Assembly: GCA_018434325.1 (NCBI GenBank)
Contig: JAHDPO010000007.1
Coordinates: 202,210-266,209, forward strand
Length of the DNA: 64,000 nt
Reading direction: 5' to 3'
DNA from: Clostridia bacterium
GTDB lineage: Bacteria > Bacillota > Peptococcia > DRI-13 > UBA5745
Part shown: positions 34,218 to 42,912 of the stretch, in pieces
Layout of the letters: each line of letters starts with the position of its first letter
Numbering within the stretch: the stretch's first letter is position 1
Made by a program: the position numbers and the translations under genes
The notes under the pieces: generated by a model
What the model was told of the DNA's origin: nothing
Database searches by the model: none
Seen by the model: the letters and a program-made list of their open reading frames with translations, nothing else

Positions 34218-34534
34218 AGTTTTATACCCAATAAAAGCTCTGCCACAAACACGGTGAGGCAGGCAAAAATCGCCACCACGATCAGCTTTTGACCCCGCAA
34301 AGCCAGGCCCGCCCCCACTGCCAAGGCCGCCGCCGCCGACCAAAAAGAGCGGGTGGCGTATAAAATATCCGGCAGAATCATGGCTGCCAGCACCGCATAA
34401 GGCACATAATACAAAAAAGAGCGAATCAAGGGGCTTTCGATCTTTTTACGGATTAAAGCCAGCGGCAGCATGCGAATCAAATAAGTAACCAAAGCCATAA
34501 CTCCAGTATAAAGCAGAAGTTTATCGGTCTCCAT
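34214..34534 (-). CDS. azlD: AzlD-type branched-chain amino acid exporter subunit
   Basis: 106 residues from ATG 34534 (METDKLLLYTGVMALVTYLI), with GGAGGAGGTGG directly upstream. Three to four membrane helices cover nearly the whole chain, with the conserved RMLPLALIRKK and YYVPYAVLAAM. The frame extends 13 codons upstream into azlC, but the ribosome site favours this start. It forms the exporter with AzlC. Confidence 0.9.
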   Translation of the reverse strand: METDKLLLYTGVMALVTYLIRMLPLALIRKKIESPLIRSFLYYVPYAVLAAMILPDILYATRSFWSAAAALAVGAGLALRGQKLIVVAIFACLTVFVAELLLGIKL

Positions 34535-35252
34535 GTTCCACCTCCTCCACGGGATAGCGCATAGCAGCCACAAAAGCTGCCGCCACGGCGCAAAGAATCA
34601 TGGCAAAACCGGAAGAAAGCCGGGAAACCACCGGCGCATAGCGCATAAAGCAGCTGCCGGCGCCGGCCAGCAAGACTACCAGCATTACCGGCCTGCTATG
34701 GCGGGCCGGCGGCAGGATAATGGCAATGAACATGGCATACAAGGCCACATTCAGCGCCGACCGCAAAGCCTCGGGCATCAGCCCCCCGGCCGCCGCCCCC
34801 AAAAAAGTGCCTAAAGTCCAGGAGGCTACCGGAATCAAGCCAACTCCATACATATAATAACGGCTTACCTGGCCTTCCCTTTGGCTGGCCAAGGCAAATA
34901 TCTCATCGGTAATCATGAAAGCCACCAAAAACCGGTGTAAAGACGTCAGCGTCTTGTCGGCTTTTTGGGAAAGGGACATGGACATCAACGAATATCTTAT
35001 ATTGATCACCAATTGCGTCAGCACCATTTCCACCAAGGGGGCCCCTGCCGCCATCAAGCCAATGCCGGCAAACTGGCCGGCCGATGTCACATTGCTCAAG
35101 GAAATCAATACGGCCGACCATACCGGCAGCCCCATATTGACAGCCATGACGCCAAAGGAAAAGGAAACTGATAAATAGCCCAGGCCCACAGGGATACCGT
35201 CTTGCAGGCCTTGAAAAAAGTCCTTCTTATGATTTGTTGTCCTATGATTCAT
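34521..35252 (-). CDS. azlC: AzlC-type branched-chain amino acid exporter subunit
   Basis: 243 residues with the family start FFQGLQDGIPVGLGYLSVSF and SAGQFAGIGLMAAGAPLVEM, FMITDEIFALA. About seven helices. Together with AzlD it exports branched-chain amino acids or analogues. It is the first gene of azlC-azlD-mutY, all overlapping. Confidence 0.92.
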   Translation of the reverse strand: MNHRTTNHKKDFFQGLQDGIPVGLGYLSVSFSFGVMAVNMGLPVWSAVLISLSNVTSAGQFAGIGLMAAGAPLVEMVLTQLVINIRYSLMSMSLSQKADKTLTSLHRFLVAFMITDEIFALASQREGQVSRYYMYGVGLIPVASWTLGTFLGAAAGGLMPEALRSALNVALYAMFIAIILPPARHSRPVMLVVLLAGAGSCFMRYAPVVSRLSSGFAMILCAVAAAFVAAMRYPVEEVEHGDR

Positions 35253-35282
35253 TATTCGTAACCACCATATTTTAAGTTTACA

Positions 35283-36431
35283 TCAATACCAGTGCAGGCG
35301 GCAGATTTTGCCCCGCTCAATCAACAGATCATGGAGCTTCTGCAAAACCGTGGAACGCAAGCCCATGCTGTAAGGCAAACCGGGAATCAGATGAGCGGCG
35401 TTGATCCGCAGTCCCACCAGCAAGTCGATTTCATCACAGGAAAGCAGCCATTGCAGCAGCAGGCTGGCTCCATCCTTCTTGTTTTTGATGCGGATTTGAC
35501 CTGATTCCAAAATTTCCAGCACTCTGGTCAAGGTCAGCACCCCTTCCGTCACCAGGTCGATACCGGGCATTTTGGCAACGGGCGGGATCTTGGGATCAAT
35601 ATAGCTCAAATCGGCGTCTATCGGCAAATTCCGCAGCCGGGAAACGATATTGGCAGAAGTGCCGCCGCAGATGGCCCTCGTCTTTTCTCCTTCAAAAAAA
35701 GCATCCACCATGGCCTGATCCTCCGCCTTATCCAAAGGAGGTCCCGACAGCAGCACGCCTTTAATCAGAGGCCGTACCTTCACCACTACAGCCGTGGTAT
35801 CGTCCCCCATGGTGCCGGCGCTGTAGCACTCGCAGCATTCCACGATCTCCTCGGCCAGAATCTGAGCAGAGTTTTTTAAGCCCACTTCCTGACGCAGCAT
35901 CCGCTCCAGTCCTTCTTCCCCCAGCCCAAGGGGCAGCAAGGCCTCCACGCCTGCATGAGTGACGCCGTCGCTGCATAAAACCAAGGTATCGCCATCGTCC
36001 AGCTCCAACAGCGTTTCGCTGATGACCCGGCTGCCGTATTGCCGCTCCCGCCCCTTCAGGGGAATAGGCGGTTGATGCCTCCGCAAAAGCATGGCCCGGG
36101 GATTATCATATTGGATAAGATAACCGGTGCCGTTTTTGAAAATCTGTAAAATAGAAAAAGTGGAATACGCCAAATTGCGCACCTGACAAACCGGCAGAGT
36201 ACTGGAAATCGTCTCCACCACTTCCGATAAAGGCACGCCCCGGATCAAAAGCCGGGAAGCAATACGGGCGGTAAGGGTAGCTAAAATATTAGCTTTAACA
36301 CCGCTGCCCAAGCCATCGGATAAGACGATGACCGTGGACTCCTCATCCCGCTGCACCTCCACCACGTCGCCGCAAAGGACTTCATCGACTTTATTTTGGG
36401 AGGCGATACCTACCTCAAAGGATATTGCCAT
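35283..36431 (-). CDS. SpoIIE-type PP2C serine phosphatase linked to sensor hydrogenase
   Basis: 382 residues. PP2C/SpoIIE core with VIVLSDGLGSGVKANI (about 35-50), DGDTLVLCSDGVTHAG (about 148-163) and MGDDTTAVVVKVRPL (about 208-222), carrying the metal-binding aspartates. The C-terminal 150 residues are of a type found next to hydrogenase-like genes. It overlaps the end of the sensor hydrogenase gene by 17 bases. Such pairs are thought to convert a redox or H2 signal into dephosphorylation of a regulator; no target is encoded nearby. Confidence 0.87.
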   Translation of the reverse strand: MAISFEVGIASQNKVDEVLCGDVVEVQRDEESTVIVLSDGLGSGVKANILATLTARIASRLLIRGVPLSEVVETISSTLPVCQVRNLAYSTFSILQIFKNGTGYLIQYDNPRAMLLRRHQPPIPLKGRERQYGSRVISETLLELDDGDTLVLCSDGVTHAGVEALLPLGLGEEGLERMLRQEVGLKNSAQILAEEIVECCECYSAGTMGDDTTAVVVKVRPLIKGVLLSGPPLDKAEDQAMVDAFFEGEKTRAICGGTSANIVSRLRNLPIDADLSYIDPKIPPVAKMPGIDLVTEGVLTLTRVLEILESGQIRIKNKKDGASLLLQWLLSCDEIDLLVGLRINAAHLIPGLPYSMGLRSTVLQKLHDLLIERGKICRLHWY

Positions 36432-38127
36432 TGCCCCTATCCTCCAGATGCTTCAATAATTCATACAAAGTAGCCTTCGTTTCCGCTGTGGTTTCTCCCA
36501 GCAGGCCGGCGATCTCCTGGGCCACCCGCATTTGCTGCTCGATGACGGTTTTGGCTTTGTCCATGACGTTTTCTTTCATGGCGTCCAGCTCAAGGCGCTC
36601 TCTTTCTATATCGGTAATATCCTCCAGAATCAGCATGATCAAGCCTTCCGCCAAAATCGGCACAATAGTCTGACGGGTGCTCTTACTCCACTGGGGATAT
36701 TCCACAAGCATCCGATAGCTGCTTTCTTTGCCCTGTAAAGCCTGGCGATAGGGCTTAACATCCACATAATCGCCCAGATAAAGGCCGGCAGCCAGGGGCA
36801 CCTGGGATAATATCTGAGCCGCCGCCGGATTGAAATCCCGCAAAACGAATTGATGATCCAGCACCAATACGGCGTTGGGCGTATGGGTCATCACCATATG
36901 GGCCAGGGATTCCGCCTTTGACCGCATAAAAGGTATGCACATATCCAAAGTAGCCAGACCGGCCAGGACGGCCACCGCTTTATCCCGGCAACTGGGGTAG
37001 CCGCAGCCCTCACAGTTGCGGAGGTCCTTTTCGCCCTCTTTGCCCATTTTGCGCAGCACTTCCATGATCTGTGCTTCCGTAAAGGGCCCCTCCTTGACCG
37101 GCCTTTCGGTGAAGGATTTGGCCATGGAACCGGATAATGCGGGAATATCGGCCAGATGCTTGCTCTCGCTGGTCTTGATCATGTCCTGCACCCTTTGCTT
37201 GCGCCAATACAAATTATGGCGGGAGTCGATGGCCGGTCCGCCTACGCAGCCTCCCTGGCAAGCCATCATCTCAATGAAGCGGGGAGCAATATCGCCATTT
37301 TCCATAGCTTTTAAAATTTCCTGGCACTGATCGATGCCCTCAATAGACCAATAATCCTGATTGCTGCCCCAAGCCCCCTTCACACTGAAAAGCACACCGT
37401 TGTGTATGGGGTAGCTGCGGGTAGGCAGCCAGTTTTCCTCATATTTGTAATGGCCCGGCGCTTGTTTTTCCGGCAGGGCCTCCATCTCCAGCAGAAGCAT
37501 CTTCAGCTGGCCGAAGGTTAAAGCCCCATCCAGGCCGAACCTTCGGGCTTCTTCAAGCTTAGCAATGCAAGGCCCGGCAAAAACGACTTTGCAGTTTTCA
37601 CCCCGCTGGCTTTTAATAAGGCGGGCATGGCTGACCATCGGCGAAAGAGCCGGCAGCAGGTTGGCCATCAGGCTGGGATGGTACCTCTCCACCAGATTAA
37701 CAATCACCGGGCAGCAAGTAGAAAGGCCGGTTTTGTCCTGCCACTGGTCTGAGGCTAATAAACGCCGGTATTCCCGGGTGGTCAAGGCAGCGCCGATGGC
37801 CGTCTCCTCCACATCGGCAAAGCCGGCTTGACAGATCCGGTTGAACAGCTGGCCGGGGCTTTCTTCAAAACTGCCCAGGAAGCTGGGGGCAATGCTTAAT
37901 ATCACCGGATCTTCACCTTGCAAAAGCCGGCGGATTTCATCGGTTTCATTAAGATATACCTTGGCTTTTTGGGGACATTCCACCACGCATTTGCCACACA
38001 AAATACAGCGTTCTTCCTGGATCTTGGCTTGCTTCGTAACAAAGCCGATGGATTTCACGGGACAACCCCGCAGACAGCGATAGCAATCCTTACATTCCGC
38101 CTGCTGAGTCGTGATTATTTCAGTCAT
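36415..38127 (-). CDS. Sensory [FeFe] hydrogenase with PAS domain (HydS-like)
   Basis: 570 residues. Two [4Fe-4S] sites (C12, C15, C18, C22; C41, C44, C47, C51), then H-cluster motifs in modified form: STCCPVIVN (136-144, where catalytic enzymes have TSCCPxW), FAGPCIAKLEE (183-193) and MACQGGCVGGP (288-298). An extra cluster domain (NCEGCGYPSC, 371-380), a PAS domain (about 410-510) and a C-terminal helix follow. The domain order matches group C sensory hydrogenases. It probably detects H2 or redox and signals to the overlapping phosphatase. Confidence 0.88.
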   Translation of the reverse strand: MTEIITTQQAECKDCYRCLRGCPVKSIGFVTKQAKIQEERCILCGKCVVECPQKAKVYLNETDEIRRLLQGEDPVILSIAPSFLGSFEESPGQLFNRICQAGFADVEETAIGAALTTREYRRLLASDQWQDKTGLSTCCPVIVNLVERYHPSLMANLLPALSPMVSHARLIKSQRGENCKVVFAGPCIAKLEEARRFGLDGALTFGQLKMLLLEMEALPEKQAPGHYKYEENWLPTRSYPIHNGVLFSVKGAWGSNQDYWSIEGIDQCQEILKAMENGDIAPRFIEMMACQGGCVGGPAIDSRHNLYWRKQRVQDMIKTSESKHLADIPALSGSMAKSFTERPVKEGPFTEAQIMEVLRKMGKEGEKDLRNCEGCGYPSCRDKAVAVLAGLATLDMCIPFMRSKAESLAHMVMTHTPNAVLVLDHQFVLRDFNPAAAQILSQVPLAAGLYLGDYVDVKPYRQALQGKESSYRMLVEYPQWSKSTRQTIVPILAEGLIMLILEDITDIERERLELDAMKENVMDKAKTVIEQQMRVAQEIAGLLGETTAETKATLYELLKHLEDRGNGNIL

Positions 38128-38362
38128 GCCTTCTCAACTCCATTATCTGGGGCACCTGTTCCGGGGTGACTTGATGATAGATGACGCCGTCGATGGAAAC
38201 ATTGACCCCTTTTTGACATTCTCCCATACAAAAACTGCCGCCTAACTGGATCTCATTTTGTTGATCGGGGGGTTCTGCGGCCAGCGCCTGGCGAAAAGCC
38301 TCGATGACCTGAGCGGAACCCTTGATATGACAGGAGCTGCCTACACAAATTTTAATCATCAT
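38120..38362 (-). CDS. Thioredoxin-like [2Fe-2S] ferredoxin
   Basis: 80 residues with four cluster cysteines C6, C11, C45, C49 (ICVGSSC, FCMGEC), the NuoE/HydC C-terminal fold as a standalone protein. Likely electron carrier to or from the sensor hydrogenase, whose start it overlaps by eight bases; it overlaps alr upstream by four. A related 83-residue protein is encoded after hydA at 51997-52245. Confidence 0.9.
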   Translation of the reverse strand: MMIKICVGSSCHIKGSAQVIEAFRQALAAEPPDQQNEIQLGGSFCMGECQKGVNVSIDGVIYHQVTPEQVPQIMELRRHD

Positions 38363-39498
38363 GTATATCGCCTCGGTATTCTGCCGCCTATCATACAGAC
38401 GACTTCATAATTGATGGTATTGAGCCAATCGGCCAGATTATCGACGCTGATTTCCTCTTCGCCCTGTCTGCCGATAAGCACTATCTCATCTCCCGGTTGA
38501 GCCTCAGGTATAGCCGTTAAATCCACCATGAACTGATCCATACAAATCCTGCCGATTACAGGAGCTCTTTTGCCGCCCGCCAGAACCTGACCTTTATTGC
38601 TCAGGGAACGGGGATAGCCGTCGGCATAACCCAGCGGCACCGTACCTACGAGAGTTTTCTTCTCCGCCCTCCAGATATGCCCATAGCTGACGGCCTCACC
38701 CGGCTGCAGCCATTTGACATGGCTGAGGCAGCTTTTCCACGAGAGGGCCGGCTCAAGGGCCAGCACATCCCAGGCCTTGGCGGCCGCCGAAGGATAAAGG
38801 CCGTAAAGGCCGATGCCCAGCCGGCACATATTCATGCCGGCGGCTCCTCCTCTCATGCCAGCCGCTGTGTTGGCGCAATGCACCAAAGAGAAGCTTATGC
38901 CTTTTGCCGCCAAGGCAGCCAGAAACTCCTCAAAAATTTGCCGCTGCCCCAGCCAGCTTTTTTCATCGTCTTCATCGGCCCGGGCAAAATGAGTGAAGCA
39001 GCCCTCCAGCTCCAGCTCTTTCAGGGCGGCCAAATCCTCTATGTCTTCTATGGCGGCTCTGCCGGGCCAAAAGCCGATACGGCCCATCCCCGTGTCAATC
39101 TTGATATGGACGAGGGCCTTGCGGCCGGCGGCAGCTGCCGCTCGGGCCAAAGCCTGCCCCTGCTCCAGGGAAAAAACCGTAATTCGGATGTTTTCTCTAA
39201 TCAGAGCTTCATAAGCTGCCGGATCGGCGTAACCCAAAATCAGAATTGGCGCCGTAATCCCTCCCTGCCGCAGCTCAAAGGCTTCCTGGGGCAAAGCTAC
39301 GCCCAGCCAGCCGGCTCCGGCAGCCAGGGCTTCCTTTGCTACTGGCAGAGCCCCATGGCCATAGGCGTTGGCTTTAACTACCGCCATCAGCCGGCAGCCC
39401 GGCTCTCCTGCCAGCAGTTCTTGATATTTCTTTGCATTTCTGCCGATGGCAGCCAAGTCTACCTGAACAAAGGAGGGACGCTGCCCTTCATTCATCAT
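38359..39498 (-). CDS. alr: Alanine racemase
   Basis: 379 residues. PLP lysine in AVVKANAYGHG (K42), the second base Tyr in the EAVSYGHIWRAEKK region (about 260-273), and the RICMDQFMVDLT motif near 307. Fold type III racemase supplying D-alanine for peptidoglycan. It overlaps pfkA by 11 bases upstream and the ferredoxin gene by four downstream, so it shares a transcript with the sensor hydrogenase set. Confidence 0.95.
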   Translation of the reverse strand: MMNEGQRPSFVQVDLAAIGRNAKKYQELLAGEPGCRLMAVVKANAYGHGALPVAKEALAAGAGWLGVALPQEAFELRQGGITAPILILGYADPAAYEALIRENIRITVFSLEQGQALARAAAAAGRKALVHIKIDTGMGRIGFWPGRAAIEDIEDLAALKELELEGCFTHFARADEDDEKSWLGQRQIFEEFLAALAAKGISFSLVHCANTAAGMRGGAAGMNMCRLGIGLYGLYPSAAAKAWDVLALEPALSWKSCLSHVKWLQPGEAVSYGHIWRAEKKTLVGTVPLGYADGYPRSLSNKGQVLAGGKRAPVIGRICMDQFMVDLTAIPEAQPGDEIVLIGRQGEEEISVDNLADWLNTINYEVVCMIGGRIPRRYT

Positions 39499-40591
39499 AG
39501 CCGTCTCCCATACAAATACCTACCGCCCTGGCCGCCTTGACAATTTCGCTGTCCGGCTTCACTCTCTTTAAACTGTCGATGGCCTTATCAATAGGCACCA
39601 CCACGATCTCGCTGCCCTGCAAAGATACCATATGGCTCCAGGGGCCATTGACGGCCACTTCCATAGCCTTGACACCCAGTCTGGTCGTCAGTATTCTATC
39701 CATTGCCGTAGGACTGCCGCCCCGCTGCAAGTGGCCCAGGACGGTAACCCGGCTTTCCAGCCCCATAGCTTTATTTAGCTTATCCGCCACCACCTGACCC
39801 ACGCCGCCCAAACGGACTGGATCGGTGCTTTCCTCAATATGGGCGGCCACCACCATCTCGCCTTCCTTCTCTACAGCCCCTTCCGCCACCGTCACCAGGC
39901 TGAAATGCTTGCCCATCTGGGAACGCTGCCGGATTTTTTTGGCGATCTCATTAATATCATAAGGAATCTCCGGAATTAAAATAACGTCGGCGCCGCCGGC
40001 AATGCCGCTGTGCAAAGCTATCCAGCCGGCATAACGGCCCATGACTTCCACCACCATGATCCGGTGGTGGGATTCCGCCGTGGTATGGAGCCGGTCCAAG
40101 GCCTCCATTACCGTATTAACGGCCGTATCAAAACCAAAGGTCTGGTCCGTAGCATCCAGATCATTATCGATAGTCTTGGGCACACCCACCACCTTGACGC
40201 CCTTTTCTGCAAGCTGCTTGGCGATATGGAGGCTGCCGTCGCCGCCAATGACGATCAGGGCCTGAATGCCCAGACGATTGAGATTGTTGACGGCCTGGTC
40301 GGAGACGTCGCCGAAAATGATCTTGCCTTCTTCGTCCCGGCCCATGGGGTAGCGAAAAGGGTTGTCCCGGTTGCTGGTACCCAGAATGGTTCCGCCCCGG
40401 TGCAGGATACCGGAGGTATTGGCCCGGTCAAGAACCATGTATTTATTTTCAATTAAGCCTTTAAATCCGTCCATAAAACCGAAAACCTGGGCATGATAAA
40501 TATTCTCCGCTGCCCGGGCCACACCTCGGATTACGCCGTTCAGCCCTGGTGCATCGCCGCCGCCGGTAAGGATAGCTACACGATTGATCAT
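39488..40591 (-). CDS. pfkA: 6-phosphofructokinase
   Basis: 367 residues, longer than the 320-residue bacterial ATP enzyme. Nucleotide loop GGGDAPG (10-16), GGDGS (116-120), catalytic PKTIDND (138-144) and VMGRYAGWIA. The pairing of GGDG with PKTIDND mixes the classic ATP form (G, G) and pyrophosphate form (D, K); related group III enzymes with this combination are mostly ATP-dependent, but the phosphoryl donor is not certain. It is the first gene of the operon leading through alr to the sensor hydrogenase. Confidence 0.93.
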   Translation of the reverse strand: MINRVAILTGGGDAPGLNGVIRGVARAAENIYHAQVFGFMDGFKGLIENKYMVLDRANTSGILHRGGTILGTSNRDNPFRYPMGRDEEGKIIFGDVSDQAVNNLNRLGIQALIVIGGDGSLHIAKQLAEKGVKVVGVPKTIDNDLDATDQTFGFDTAVNTVMEALDRLHTTAESHHRIMVVEVMGRYAGWIALHSGIAGGADVILIPEIPYDINEIAKKIRQRSQMGKHFSLVTVAEGAVEKEGEMVVAAHIEESTDPVRLGGVGQVVADKLNKAMGLESRVTVLGHLQRGGSPTAMDRILTTRLGVKAMEVAVNGPWSHMVSLQGSEIVVVPIDKAIDSLKRVKPDSEIVKAARAVGICMGDGYDE

Positions 40592-40635
40592 TCTGCCACG
40601 CTCCTATTGTCTAATTTTATGACGCCTTAAATTGC

Positions 40636-41325
40636 TTAATTTTGTATTTTGGACTGCCGCACCGTTTTCTTGGCTGCCGGCTTCATCATGATCCGGGGAC
40701 AGAGCTGGCCCACGGGGCATTCCTCGCAAACGGGATTCTGCGCTTTGCAGCAGCGGCGGCCGTGCCAAATCAACCAGTGATGGGCGTCGGCCCAGTCTTT
40801 TTCGGGGAGCAGCCGGCAGATTTCCTTCTCCACCTCATCCGGCGTCTTGCCCGAGGCCAGCCCCATGCGGTTGGCTACCCGAAAAACATGGGTATCCACT
40901 GCAAAAGCCGGAATCTGAAAAGCATTAGCCAGTACTACATTGGCCGTCTTACGGCCCACACCCGGCAGCTTCATCAGCTCTTCCCTGGTCTTGGGCACCT
41001 GGCCGTCAAACTCCAGCAGCAACATTTCCGCTAAAGCCGCAATATTTTTTGCTTTATTACGATAAAGGCCCAGGCTCTGGATATAGGGGATTAAAATTTC
41101 CGGCGTAATACCGGCCATGCTCTGGGGATCGGGGTATTTGGCGTATAAAACCCGGGTAACCTTATTGACCTGGACATCGGTGGTTTGAGCCGCCAAGGCC
41201 GTAGACACCAGCAGCTGAAAAGGGCTGCTAAACTCCAGCGCCGTGCCGATATTGTGATACTTTTGCGATAATATATCCAGCATAGCCATTTTTTGCTTTT
41301 TGGTAATTGTTTTGCTTGCCGCCAT
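40636..41325 (-). CDS. nth: Endonuclease III
   Basis: 229 residues. HhH motif LPGVGRKTANVVLANAF with catalytic Lys, catalytic Asp in FAVDTHVFRVANR, and the [4Fe-4S] loop CKAQNPVCEECPVGQLC. DNA glycosylase/AP lyase for oxidised pyrimidines. It ends 45 bases before pfkA on the same strand. Confidence 0.95.
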   Translation of the reverse strand: MAASKTITKKQKMAMLDILSQKYHNIGTALEFSSPFQLLVSTALAAQTTDVQVNKVTRVLYAKYPDPQSMAGITPEILIPYIQSLGLYRNKAKNIAALAEMLLLEFDGQVPKTREELMKLPGVGRKTANVVLANAFQIPAFAVDTHVFRVANRMGLASGKTPDEVEKEICRLLPEKDWADAHHWLIWHGRRCCKAQNPVCEECPVGQLCPRIMMKPAAKKTVRQSKIQN

Positions 41326-41397
41326 TTATCTTCTGCCCTTCATTATTGATATTCTGAATCAAACCTCATGTAATAATTTTCACAAACGCATAAGGAC

Positions 41398-41417
41398 GGG
41401 CGCATCGTAATGCGCCC
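41398..41417. terminator. Hairpin between mecA and nth
   Basis: GGGCGCAT (41398-41405) pairs with ATGCGCCC (41410-41417) around CGTA. No T-run follows, so termination is only suggested. Confidence 0.4.
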
Positions 41418-41445
41418 AAACCCCATCCATCCCGGTCCCCCGCCG

Positions 41446-42063
41446 TCAACCTTCCGGTCGTACCAGGGAAGCCAGGTTAACTACTGCGTTTTCCTTAATC
41501 AGCACCTGGCCATGCTCCTCATAATAAGGCCGGGGCACGAAGCTCCAGTGACCGTATTCGCCTAAAACGGCAGACACGTCCAATTGGCCTTCTTTCGTGG
41601 TGGAGACAGCCAAAAAGTATTGATTTTCCAATTTGTACAAAGCACTGTCTTCAATCTGAGCAGGCTCCAGCCGGTTGCAGGCCCGGATGCAATCTTCAAG
41701 CTCGGCAAAACACCACACCTGGTGGCAGTCCCGCTCCAGCTCTTCTAACTCTTCCTCGCTATCCCGGTCAAACTGGCCCAAATGAATAGCGCCGCCGCTG
41801 GCTTCCTGAGAACCGGCGGGAATCCGCGTCAAAATAATAGCAAAGGTCTCCGCATTCAGAGGATAGGCCTCCACCACCAGCTGAGAATCATCGCTGATCT
41901 CGAAACCGCATTCCTTATAAGCCCGCTCCAGCAGGTCATGAAAAAATTCCTGGAGCTTGGGACTCATCGGCATCATTTCCCAGCGGCGAAAGTCCCGCTC
42001 TTCCAGATCCTGAGTCGTCAGGATGATCTGTATTTTATCTTCATTAATTTTACGAAATTTCAT
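41446..42063 (-). CDS. mecA: Adaptor protein MecA-like
   Basis: 205 residues from ATG 42063, which has GGGAGGTGA upstream; the nine extra codons of the open frame lack a ribosome site. The start MKFRKINEDKIQIILTTQDL and ERDFRRWEMMPMS match the N-terminal target-binding domain of MecA, and the second half (about 115-190) has the Clp-binding fold. It brings substrates to ClpC-type ATPases; clpC itself is not in the window. It is divergent from yigZ. Confidence 0.85.
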   Translation of the reverse strand: MKFRKINEDKIQIILTTQDLEERDFRRWEMMPMSPKLQEFFHDLLERAYKECGFEISDDSQLVVEAYPLNAETFAIILTRIPAGSQEASGGAIHLGQFDRDSEEELEELERDCHQVWCFAELEDCIRACNRLEPAQIEDSALYKLENQYFLAVSTTKEGQLDVSAVLGEYGHWSFVPRPYYEEHGQVLIKENAVVNLASLVRPEG

Positions 42064-42129
42064 TTGCTTCACCTCCCGGCAGCAGTGCATTTCTCTATAC
42101 TATTCCGGCAGTTTGACCTGAGTTCATTC

Positions 42130-42138
42130 TGCTATAAT
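42130..42138 (+). promoter_or_regulatory. Extended -10 promoter upstream of yigZ
   Basis: TGCTATAAT gives TGN plus a perfect TATAAT (42133-42138). No good -35 lies at 17 bases; TTTGAC is at a spacing of 15. The leader to the yigZ ATG is about 90 bases. Confidence 0.55.
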
Positions 42139-42234
42139 TACACTACCCCTTAATACATTATACTCTTAATAGGCTGTCCACTGCAAGCAGGAATAATAGT
42201 TAGAATGTCAAATATTTACCATAGAGGTGAACAC

Positions 42235-42912
42235 ATGACAGAGAGTTATAAGACAATCCTGGAGGCGGGGCGGGACGAATTCACGATTTCCCATTCCAGG
42301 TTTATCGGCTGGTCAAAACCGGTGCCCACAGAAGAAGAGGCTCTCCGGTTTATTGAGGAGATCCGCAAAAACCATTGGGATGCCGCTCATAATGTCTGGG
42401 CTTATGTGCTGGGCAGCTCCCGGGAACGCTTCAGCGATGACGGGGAACCTCAGGGCACTGCCGGCATTCCGGTGCTGGAGGTCATCCGCAAAGAAGGAAT
42501 TCGCGATGTAGTTCTGGTAGTCACTCGTTATTTTGGCGGCGTCAAGCTGGGCGCCGGCGGTCTGGTGCGGGCTTACACCCAGGGAGCTAAAATAGCTCTG
42601 GAGGCCGGCAAAATCATTCAGCGGCTCCCTTATCTTTCCCGCTATGTAAGTACAGAATACTCCCTGACGGGAAAATTTCAACGGGAGTTTGCCCAGCGAG
42701 GGTATATTTTAAAAGATACCACATATCTGGAACAAGTGACTTTTACGGTTCTCATCCCGCCGGCAGAAGAAGAAAATCTCCAAAAGCTGGTGGCGGAGCT
42801 TACCGCCGGTCAAGGCCGGCTGCAGCCGGGGGCCGTAGAATATCTGGATTTTTGGCAAGGCGAGCTCGTCATGAAGTCCGGCAATTGTCAAAGGAGTGAA
42901 CAGCATGAGTAA
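42235..42912 (+). CDS. yigZ: YigZ/IMPACT family protein
   Basis: 225 residues from ATG 42235 (MTESYKTILEAGRDEFTI), preceded by GAGGTG. The IMPACT N-terminal domain shows KNHWDAAHNVWAYVLG and DDGEPQGTAGIPVLEVI and RYFGGVKLGAGGLVRAY. A DUF1949 domain makes up the C-terminal 80 residues. Conserved bacterial protein related to the eukaryotic GCN2 inhibitor; biochemical role not firmly known. Stop overlaps the next start by eight bases. Confidence 0.92.
   Translation: MTESYKTILEAGRDEFTISHSRFIGWSKPVPTEEEALRFIEEIRKNHWDAAHNVWAYVLGSSRERFSDDGEPQGTAGIPVLEVIRKEGIRDVVLVVTRYFGGVKLGAGGLVRAYTQGAKIALEAGKIIQRLPYLSRYVSTEYSLTGKFQREFAQRGYILKDTTYLEQVTFTVLIPPAEEENLQKLVAELTAGQGRLQPGAVEYLDFWQGELVMKSGNCQRSEQHE

Noticed and set aside
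38677..39540. 287-residue plus-strand open frame
   Set aside because: Antisense to alr, whose catalytic motifs are all intact.
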